DNA of 64,000 nt from Hyphomicrobium sp. (GTDB taxonomy: Bacteria; Pseudomonadota; Alphaproteobacteria; Rhizobiales; Hyphomicrobiaceae), in the NCBI GenBank assembly GCA_017512425.1, contig JAFWGI010000015.1, positions 124,001-188,000 of the forward strand, read 5' to 3'. Under the pieces are notes generated by a model. That model was not told the DNA's origin and did not search any database. It saw only the letters and a list, made by a program, of their open reading frames with translations. Shown piece after piece: positions 55,272 to 62,380 of the stretch (its first letter is position 1; every line of letters starts with the position of its first letter). A program made the position numbers and the translations under genes.

Positions 55272-55862
55272 TCAATGTTTGGCTGCTGCAGCGACTGCTG
55301 TCGCAAGTTTCTTCAGGTTCTCGCAGATATCTGCGAACCTCTCTTTCTTCTTGAGCCATGAGCCAGCAGACGAAATTCGGTCCTGGTCGACTGCTCGCTT
55401 CGCCGCTTCCTTAGACTGGGGACTGTCGTGGGCAGCGTAGTTGCGAAGTGCCGATAGGCGCTCAAGTGCGTCTTTGTACTTTGTGTCCTTCACGGCGACG
55501 ACCAAGAAGTGATTGTCCGCAAGGAACGACTTCAACGTTTTGATTAGACCGTCACGGCCCCTGAAATCGAAATACCCGTCCCCCGTCACTATGTATTCAC
55601 ATACTTCATCAGTAAGGTGCTTCGGAAACTTGATTCCAGTTTTCGAAGACAGCACCGACGTATCGTTGTTGATGCCGGCGACTATGGACTCAAGCATCAG
55701 GGTCTCGAAATCTCTGTATAGGCGGATAATGGCGTACTCATACGCCCAGCTCCGCGCCTTGGCTGAGACTGTCTTCTGCTCCAACTCGTCGATAAACGAT
55801 AGCGTGTCATCGACAGCCGCGCTGAATGCCTCAGCTGCCTTTTTGATACTCTTTTTTCTCAT
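55272..55862 (-). CDS. Stand-alone HEPN-like protein
   Basis: 196 residues, all-helical in appearance, with LERLSALRNYAAHDSPQSKE placing Arg140 and His145 in the R-x4-H arrangement of HEPN RNases. The first helix pair (AFSAAVDDTLSFIDELEQKT; YEYAIIRLYRDFETLMLESI) fits the MAE_28990-type HEPN layout. Its start overlaps the helicase stop by 4 bp, so translation is coupled. It may be the RNase effector or a regulator of the complex. Confidence 0.75.
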   Translation of the reverse strand: MRKKSIKKAAEAFSAAVDDTLSFIDELEQKTVSAKARSWAYEYAIIRLYRDFETLMLESIVAGINNDTSVLSSKTGIKFPKHLTDEVCEYIVTGDGYFDFRGRDGLIKTLKSFLADNHFLVVAVKDTKYKDALERLSALRNYAAHDSPQSKEAAKRAVDQDRISSAGSWLKKKERFADICENLKKLATAVAAAAKH

Positions 55863-58800
55863 CGTGGCGCCTCCGCTTGCCCAAGCAGATCGCTAAGTTG
55901 GTAGTTGACGCTCGTCGCACCGAAATCAGGTTCCCGCTTGAATGGTGTCCGAACATAGCGTGGCTCGTGAGCAAATCCGTTCGACACGCTAACGATAGCC
56001 AGGATGAAGGCATCCGGCTTGTTAAGAGCCGTCAAAATTTCGTTGCGCGTGATCGTGACGGTGTCCGCGCCGTCCGCGCGCCCCTTGACCTCGATGAAGC
56101 GCAGATGGCCGCCGTTTAGCACCTTGCTTTCGATGTCGTAGCCGATGCGTTCAGCGCTCACGTCGCGGGGCTCGTGTCCAAGCGCCCTCTCGGCCGCGAA
56201 CACCGCCTCCATAGCCAGCCTTTCGATCTCCGACCGTGACGCTGCATCTTCTGAGAACTGCGGAGGCATGATTGTGATAGGCGTCGCCAGCTTCCGGATA
56301 AGTCCACCCGGCACTACAAGTGCGCCGCCCTTAATGCCCGGAGGACGAGCTGAGATTTCGCGCTCGCGCGTGAGTTCTGCCAGACGCCGTTGCATACGGT
56401 CCGCAAGTTCGTTCGCGCGGCTCGCGGCTTGCCCAGCGTTCAATCTACCACCGGCCTTCCCAGCACGTTCCTGAGCCTTCAGCGCCTCGGCACGGTGGTC
56501 CCAGTAATTGATCTCCTTCTTGAGCCGGGCGGCTACTTCAGTCTCGACCTTTGAGATTTCGCCGAGGCGTCGGCCGCGCACCTCGTCGACGTGTACCGGC
56601 GCCAAGTGGGTGATCGCGTATCCCATCACCTCGCGCTCAAGATCGCGCGACAGCCAGTTGGCATTGAGCCTCTCAGCCATCAGTGCCTTTTCGTCTTCTT
56701 TGATCGGCCGATAGTCGAGGTAAGGAGCGGGGCCTCCGTCGCGCACTTTGCCAGTTTCGTCGAGCTCCACGAACTGCAACCGTTCGGAGACGATCATTTG
56801 TTCGCCTTGGCGTGTCTGCCGTCCGTCCTGGACTGCGTGTTCAAGATAGAATAGCGCACGGATGTCCTCTCCCTCGTCTGCGTCGTTGACTAGGACCGCG
56901 CCACGCTTCAGCAAATCTCTGTAGCGCTCGAGGATGAGATCGATCGTCGAGTCGAGCAGCGGGTGTCCGGGGCACAAGTACGCCGCCACAGGCGGGCCTT
57001 CGATCTTGCTTTTGTCGAAACAGACGCGCTCGTAGCGTTCCAGGATCGGTTCTGCCCGGCCGATGGCACGGTCGCGTTCTCGAATGGTGCCCGGAACGCG
57101 CGTGATCTCGAAGCGGCCATTCTCGCGCGCATGCATCTGTCCGCCCAGATGAATGAAAGCCTCTCGGAAGAAGCTCTCGATATAGTGCGGCTGAAGACGA
57201 CGAGCTTCGGCTCTCTCCATTTCTTCGCGGATGCGCTCAACCTGGCTCGCCGCCATGTGGTTGCGCACCAGGGCCTTCTCTTCGATCAATTCCAGCAAGC
57301 GGTCCTGATTGACCGCCGCATCGACTTTTTCGAACAGCCTCGCTTTGACATCAGGGCGTTCGCCATAGCGGATCGCTTCTACCAGCAAGTCTCGCAGCTC
57401 GGTCGATTGAAATACTTGGCCAAGCACGTCATAGACACGACCGCCAAGGGCTGCGCGGGCTGTCTCCAGCTTCTCAAGCAAACGCCCATAGACTTCACCC
57501 TCGCGAGTCTCGGAGGCCACGAGGTTCCAAAGGTGGCACACTTCGGTCTGTCCGATGCGATGGATGCGGCCGAAGCGCTGCTCTAACCGGTTTGGGTTCC
57601 AGGGCAGGTCATAATTGACCATGAGATGAGCACGCTGAAGGTTCACACCCTCGCCAGCAGCGTCATTTGCAATCAGAACGAGAACGTTCTTGTCGTGCGT
57701 AAATGACTCGATTGCCTTGCGGCGCTCCTCACGCCCAACGCCGCCATGAATCATGACGACCGCTTCCTGACGACCGAGGCGGGTCCTGATCTTGCCTGCA
57801 AGATACTCCAGGGTGTCACGTGGTTCCGTGAAGATGATTAGCTTGCGACGATTGCCTGTCGGGTCCGTCATCAAGGGGTGATCGAGGATGTCGTTCAGCT
57901 GCTTCCATTTGGCATCTGTGCCAGATAGCCGAACTGCACGCGCATTGCCTTCGAGGCGTTGCAGTGTCAGGATTTCAGTCTCAAGTTCGGCAATCGTTCG
58001 AGATGCCGTCGCGCGATCGAGCACCTGCTCCTCTGCCGCCTCGACTTCCTCTTCTGTCGCCTCTTCGAAATCGTCCGGATCAATCGCAAGCTCAGGGCTC
58101 GATGGTGCGGGAATCTGCATATCAGCGCCACGCGCGAGAAGCCGAGTTTCAGCAAGCCTTGCTTCAAGGCGCTCACGCCGACGACGCAAGCTTTCGTGGA
58201 TAGCGGCCGGAGACGAAGCAAGACGACGCTGCAGAATCTGAAGCGCGAATCCGACGTTGTTGCGTCGCTTCTGGTCATCATCCGCAAACCGTTCGGCTCT
58301 ATTCATCTCGTCGCGGACATAGGTCGTCACATCGCTGTAGAGAGCGGCCTCAGCATCCGAAAGCTCGTACTGGGCTGTATACGCTCGCCGCTCCGGAAAC
58401 AGTGGACGACCGTCGAACTTGAGCAGCTCTTCTTTGGTTAGGCGCCGCATCATGTCAGATGCATCTGACTTGTGGACGCCATCACGAAATCGACCTTCGA
58501 AGCGGTCGCCATCGAGAAGCGCCATAAACAGCTGAAAATCTTCCTCCTTGCCGTTGTGGGGCGTAGCCGACATCAATAGCAGATTGCGGCAGTTTGCGCC
58601 GAGTAACTGACCGAGTTGGTAGCGCTTAGTGTACTTGACTTCTCCGCCGAAAAAACTGGCTGCCATCCTATGAGCTTCATCACACACGACAAGGTCCCAC
58701 TCTCGCGCCGACTTCAAAAGCCGCTGCATATCGTCATTGCGACTCAGCATGTCTAGCCGGACGATGAGAAATGACTTTTCGGCAAAAGGATTGCCGGTGC

Positions 58801-59371
58801 GTGCGGACTCGATCTGGTCGCGCGTTAAAATATCGAACGCGATCCCGAACTTCTGGTCGAGCTCATCCTGCCACTGCTCTACGAGGCTTCCTGGAGCCAC
58901 GATAAGACAACGGTCCAGGTCCCCACGAATTGCCAGCTCTTTGATAAGCAAGCCGGCCATGATCGTCTTGCCTGCGCCAGGGTCGTCAGCAAGCAAGAAC
59001 CGTAGTGGCTGGCGCGGAAGCATCTCTGCGTAGACCGCAGTAATCTGGTGGGGCAGGGGAGTGATGCGCGACGTATGGATCGCGAGGTACGGATCAAACA
59101 GATAGGCGAGTTGAATTCGATATGCTTCCGAGACTAGTCGAAGGAGGTGCCCGTCGCCATCGAACGACCAAGCTCGTCCCTCCTGCGCGATCTTGAGGCG
59201 CGGCTCGTCTGTTCGATAAATCAGCTGCTGCCCTACGCGGCCCGTGTTGTCTTCAAACGTAACTTTTGCAGCCTGATCTCCGAACCATTCAACCGACACG
59301 ACTTTGGCGAACCCAGTTGGCACCAGTCCAGACACTGATGCTCCCCGAGTTAGCTCCTCTAACTTAGCCAT
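55859..59371 (-). CDS. SNF2-type helicase with C-terminal DUF3883 (DrmD-like)
   Basis: 1,170 residues from the Met at 59371 (65 upstream residues look non-coding). Motif I FLLADDPGAGKTIMAG (~129-136), DEAH box VVCDEAHRM (231-234), motif III LLMSATPHNG, motif VI LEQRFGRIHRIGQ: a complete SF2/SNF2 translocase. A coiled coil lies between the two RecA lobes. The C-terminal DUF3883 (IGYDIESKVL ... LRFIEVKGRAD) has the D...ExK signature of a nuclease-like fold. DISARM DrmD has a similar plan, but the drmA, drmB and drmC genes are absent. The WYL gene is 34 bp upstream. Confidence 0.92.
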   Translation of the reverse strand: MAKLEELTRGASVSGLVPTGFAKVVSVEWFGDQAAKVTFEDNTGRVGQQLIYRTDEPRLKIAQEGRAWSFDGDGHLLRLVSEAYRIQLAYLFDPYLAIHTSRITPLPHQITAVYAEMLPRQPLRFLLADDPGAGKTIMAGLLIKELAIRGDLDRCLIVAPGSLVEQWQDELDQKFGIAFDILTRDQIESARTGNPFAEKSFLIVRLDMLSRNDDMQRLLKSAREWDLVVCDEAHRMAASFFGGEVKYTKRYQLGQLLGANCRNLLLMSATPHNGKEEDFQLFMALLDGDRFEGRFRDGVHKSDASDMMRRLTKEELLKFDGRPLFPERRAYTAQYELSDAEAALYSDVTTYVRDEMNRAERFADDDQKRRNNVGFALQILQRRLASSPAAIHESLRRRRERLEARLAETRLLARGADMQIPAPSSPELAIDPDDFEEATEEEVEAAEEQVLDRATASRTIAELETEILTLQRLEGNARAVRLSGTDAKWKQLNDILDHPLMTDPTGNRRKLIIFTEPRDTLEYLAGKIRTRLGRQEAVVMIHGGVGREERRKAIESFTHDKNVLVLIANDAAGEGVNLQRAHLMVNYDLPWNPNRLEQRFGRIHRIGQTEVCHLWNLVASETREGEVYGRLLEKLETARAALGGRVYDVLGQVFQSTELRDLLVEAIRYGERPDVKARLFEKVDAAVNQDRLLELIEEKALVRNHMAASQVERIREEMERAEARRLQPHYIESFFREAFIHLGGQMHARENGRFEITRVPGTIRERDRAIGRAEPILERYERVCFDKSKIEGPPVAAYLCPGHPLLDSTIDLILERYRDLLKRGAVLVNDADEGEDIRALFYLEHAVQDGRQTRQGEQMIVSERLQFVELDETGKVRDGGPAPYLDYRPIKEDEKALMAERLNANWLSRDLEREVMGYAITHLAPVHVDEVRGRRLGEISKVETEVAARLKKEINYWDHRAEALKAQERAGKAGGRLNAGQAASRANELADRMQRRLAELTREREISARPPGIKGGALVVPGGLIRKLATPITIMPPQFSEDAASRSEIERLAMEAVFAAERALGHEPRDVSAERIGYDIESKVLNGGHLRFIEVKGRADGADTVTITRNEILTALNKPDAFILAIVSVSNGFAHEPRYVRTPFKREPDFGATSVNYQLSDLLGQAEAPR

Positions 59372-59405
59372 TCTTTTTTCCCCAACCTCAGAGCACGCTG
59401 CGGCA

Positions 59406-60284
59406 TCACGCCATTGCGGCGTCGCGCGCGCGCACGAATTCTTTCCAGTTCTCAATGACGACCGGCTTCTCAGCAGGCCTATCCTTGCCGAGCTCCATAT
59501 CGAGCCGCAGCCGCTTCTCGAAGTAGTAGAGCAGTGCACAGCGGATTGGCAGCACCGCGCGGCCATCAGTCATTTGATAATCGAGTGCAATCGTCTGCTG
59601 TTGGCTCTGCGTCAGCGCCGGGTTCGGCTTGAGCACGATCTCGAACAGGGTCTGCCACTGCTTATCGTCAGAGGCGCGAGCGCCGGGCTCGCCTTCGTTG
59701 CGAATGCCACGGCAGCGCGAAACGATGAAGTCCTTGAACTTCTTCTCCATGTGGCAGAAGGCGCGCGTGTGCCACCGGAGCCCGTCATGTCCGAGAGCAT
59801 GCGGTGTGATCCGCCGCCACATGGCGTCTGGGCGAGCTGCATTCATCGACTGATAGTGGATTTCGATGCTGCGGTTCGAGCGGATGGCCGCCAGCAGCGT
59901 CTTGAGCGTGACCGGCTCTATCCTTCTGCCAGGGATTGGCATGCTATCGACGCTGGGAAGGCTCTCGATCAGCGTCTCGTCTCGGGCGACGACGCCGTCG
60001 GCCACGGCCTTGAGTTGGCTGAGGTAGCGGTCGGCGCTCGGCTTCATAAAGCGCGGGCGGAAATTCGCGGTCGGCAGATAGCGCTTCTCGCTGGCGTCGT
60101 ACTGGATGTTGTCCCCCGCCAGTTCCTTGTACTGGCTCAGATCGTTGGAAGCCTGCGGGACCGACACGCCGAAGTGGTTGGTGATGTCACTGCGATTGAC
60201 ACCACCCTCCCAGAACAGGCGAAACTCAATGAATTCAAGGCGTTGATCTGTGCCCCATCGCCTCTTGCTATCTTGATTGTTCAC
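59406..60284 (-). CDS. WYL-domain transcriptional regulator (CapW/BrxR-like)
   Basis: 292 residues. N-terminal winged helix (WGTDQRLEFIEFRLFWEGGV; NRSDITNHFGVSVPQASNDL), a WYL domain (SNRSIEIHYQSMNAARPDAM; ITPHALGHDGLRWHTRAFCH) and a C-terminal extension. Proteins of this architecture repress defence operons (BREX, CBASS) as dimers and sense a ligand through WYL. It is the first gene of the helicase operon. An inverted repeat just upstream is the probable operator. Confidence 0.9.
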   Translation of the reverse strand: MNNQDSKRRWGTDQRLEFIEFRLFWEGGVNRSDITNHFGVSVPQASNDLSQYKELAGDNIQYDASEKRYLPTANFRPRFMKPSADRYLSQLKAVADGVVARDETLIESLPSVDSMPIPGRRIEPVTLKTLLAAIRSNRSIEIHYQSMNAARPDAMWRRITPHALGHDGLRWHTRAFCHMEKKFKDFIVSRCRGIRNEGEPGARASDDKQWQTLFEIVLKPNPALTQSQQQTIALDYQMTDGRAVLPIRCALLYYFEKRLRLDMELGKDRPAEKPVVIENWKEFVRARDAAMA

Positions 60285-60308
60285 AACCCGGCTCCGCCGA
60301 TATGACTA

Positions 60309-60346
60309 TTTTCTTGACGGGTCGTGTTTTTAGACCCATAAGAAAA
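60309..60346. promoter_or_regulatory. Inverted repeat between WYL regulator and CD-NTase
   Basis: TTTTCTTGACGGGTC (60309-60323) and GACCCATAAGAAAA (60333-60346): the arms pair along their length apart from one bulge and one mismatch, with a 9-base AT-rich centre. It lies 25 bp before the WYL start on one side and 86 bp before the CD-NTase start on the other, in their shared intergenic space. It is the expected type of site for a BrxR/CapW-like dimer and could co-regulate both arms. Confidence 0.65.
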
Positions 60347-60432
60347 CTATACGCATCCGACTCGCGGGTCAATGTCTTTCTTCCGGCCCTCCACAGCACG
60401 GTTGCAGCAACGGGCAATTTCGAGGGCTACCC

Positions 60433-61410
60433 ATGGCAAATCTCTGGCAACCGCCGCCGTTTGGCGCGTCGGCACTCCTGCATCTGCAGGCTGCGCCGTT
60501 CACTGCATCCAATTCCGTCGCCTCGTGGCGCTACGTGCGCCGCCGCTTCCGTCAATTTCACGCCAACCTGCAACTGACGCCAGATCAGATCGAGGACGGA
60601 AGAACCAAGTATCGCGGTGTCGTCGCCGCGCTCAACCGCCACTACTGGGGCACGTCGAGCGAAACCGACCATGTGGAGCTGGTCGGTTCGTGGGCCAAGG
60701 GTACGCCGGTGCGTCCGCCCCGCGACGTCGACTTCATCTTCCAGCTGCCCGTCGAGGTCTACCACCGCTTCGAGCAGCGCACCGGCAACAAGCAGTCGCA
60801 GCTGCTGCAGGAGGTGAGATCTGTTCTCGCCAGCACGTACCCGCAAACCAGCATGCGCGGCGACGGTCAGGTCGTTACGGTTCCGTTCAACAGCTACGGC
60901 ATCGAGGTGGCGCCCGGGTTCGCGCTCCAGGAGGGCGGCTATTGGATTTGCAATACCAATAACGGCGGGCGGTACAAGTGGGTTCACCCTGCTGCCGAGC
61001 TCGCATCGTTCAATGACGCCGACGCACGCTACGCCGGCAATGTGCGAAAGCTCTCGCAGATGTTCAAGCAGTGGCAGCGCTACTGCAACGTGCCGATCAA
61101 GTCCTTCCAGATCGAAGCCATCGTGAAGGAGGCGCTCGGTACTGTCAGGTGGGGCAACAGCGACGAGTTCTGGTTCGATTGGCTTGTGCGCGATGTGCTC
61201 GCCCATCTCATCAGCCGCGCAAACGGACATTTCTACATGCCCGTAACCGGTGAGGTGATCCTCCTCGGGGACGAGTGGCTCAGCCGCGCCGACACCGCAT
61301 ATCAGCGCGCGCTGAAGGCGTGTGACTACGAATTCGACAACCAGGAACAGTCGGCAGGTGAAGAATGGCAAAAGATCTTCGGGGCGATGATCCCTCAGGT
61401 GGTGGGGTGA
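60433..61410 (+). CDS. CD-NTase (SMODS-type cyclic oligonucleotide synthase)
   Basis: 325 residues. The nucleotidyltransferase signature is ELVGSWAKGTPVRPPRDVDF: G85-S86 and the Asp98-x-Asp100 pair. The third acidic position appears to be Glu158 in YGIEVAPGF rather than Asp. A helical C-terminal half follows (FQIEAIVKEALG; FWFDWLVRDVLAHL). It should make a cyclic nucleotide signal on phage infection, as in CBASS. The SLATT gene starts 2 bp after its stop. Confidence 0.88.
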   Translation: MANLWQPPPFGASALLHLQAAPFTASNSVASWRYVRRRFRQFHANLQLTPDQIEDGRTKYRGVVAALNRHYWGTSSETDHVELVGSWAKGTPVRPPRDVDFIFQLPVEVYHRFEQRTGNKQSQLLQEVRSVLASTYPQTSMRGDGQVVTVPFNSYGIEVAPGFALQEGGYWICNTNNGGRYKWVHPAAELASFNDADARYAGNVRKLSQMFKQWQRYCNVPIKSFQIEAIVKEALGTVRWGNSDEFWFDWLVRDVLAHLISRANGHFYMPVTGEVILLGDEWLSRADTAYQRALKACDYEFDNQEQSAGEEWQKIFGAMIPQVVG

Positions 61411-61412
61411 TC

Positions 61413-61931
61413 ATGAAGGACACACTCATCTCGGAATGCGCCAAAGAGGAAGAGAATGCACTCTACACGTCTACGAACTTCTTCATCTGGCTCCGCATCC
61501 TAAAGGGCCTCCGTGCGGCGCTATGGGTTGGCGGCGCGACGGGAAGTATCCTTGCAGCCTCTCACATCGTCCGGGGAGCTGATGACGGCAAAAATCTTAT
61601 GGCTGCATTTGCTCTTGCTGGTGTGCTTTTGCCTGGCATCGGTAAGGCTCTCAAGATCGACGCCATGATCCGCGACTACGCCGAAGCGGCCGCGAAGTTC
61701 AAGAACCTCCATGGAGAGTTCCGTCGTGCAAGGCTGGTATGGTCGCACAAGCCGCTGGCCGATTTTGAAGAAGAAGCGCGCAAGCTCTTCAAGGCAATGA
61801 ACGACGCGCGTAAGCCATCGCTCACGCCGCCTGAGTGGTGCTTCAAGCTTGCCCAGCGGAAGATCAAGGCCGGCCACTATGATCATGATGCTGGCGGTAC
61901 CGGGCCAATAGCCACGGGAGACGTGCCATGA
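61413..61931 (+). CDS. SLATT-type two-helix membrane protein, probable CBASS effector
   Basis: 172 residues from the ATG at 61413. Two membrane helices (AALWVGGATGSILAASHIV; NLMAAFALAGVLLPGIGKAL) are followed by a cytosolic helical bundle (YAEAAAKFKNLHGEFRRARL; DFEEEARKLFKAMNDARK). This matches the SLATT family, predicted pore-forming effectors encoded with SMODS nucleotidyltransferases. Its stop overlaps the next start (ATGA). Confidence 0.78.
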   Translation: MKDTLISECAKEEENALYTSTNFFIWLRILKGLRAALWVGGATGSILAASHIVRGADDGKNLMAAFALAGVLLPGIGKALKIDAMIRDYAEAAAKFKNLHGEFRRARLVWSHKPLADFEEEARKLFKAMNDARKPSLTPPEWCFKLAQRKIKAGHYDHDAGGTGPIATGDVP

Positions 61932-62335
61932 GCTTTTCGTCGTGTCCGGAGTGCGGCGAGACCAACTATTATGAGAACTCTTACAGCGTCCGTCACTTTG
62001 ACTGTGGCTTCAAAGGGCAGTGGGATACCCGTACGGCCAGGTGTAACGGCAAACGGAAACGTGTCACTGCGTCGCCAGCTATTGACGATGCCGCGGCACG
62101 CTACAGACTCGCGCTTCTCGACGCGGCGCAGGTCGCGGATACCATCGCTGCCGATATGGTCGGTGCCGACCAGTCGCCCGATTTCGTGAACCGCTTGCAC
62201 CAGTTGAGCAGTCAGATGCGCGCCTTCGCGGGGCATACGGCGCCGGCGTCGTTTGAGGATCTATCTCAGCCGAAATCGGCCAATCGTGCAGGCGCCGCTC
62301 TGATGGCGATCATCCGCAAAGCGCGGTCGTGGTAG
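61928..62335 (+). CDS. Zinc-ribbon protein of unknown function in the CBASS-like set
   Basis: 135 residues. The N-terminal ~35 residues have CPECG and then HFDCGFKGQWD and ARCNG, likely a zinc ribbon, followed by a helical segment (DDAAARYRLALLDAAQVADT; VNRLHQLSSQMRAFAGHT). The 4-bp overlap with the SLATT gene makes it part of that operon, though no CBASS accessory family I know matches. It could sense or bind nucleic acid or support the effector. Confidence 0.65.
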   Translation: MSFSSCPECGETNYYENSYSVRHFDCGFKGQWDTRTARCNGKRKRVTASPAIDDAAARYRLALLDAAQVADTIAADMVGADQSPDFVNRLHQLSSQMRAFAGHTAPASFEDLSQPKSANRAGAALMAIIRKARSW

Positions 62336-62380
62336 TCAACAATCGCTCTCGGGGCGGCATGTTGACGAGCTGATTCGGTG

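Noticed and set aside
49240..59371. Calling the operon DISARM
   Set aside because: drmA, drmB and drmC are absent; only the helicase and methylase resemble DISARM parts.
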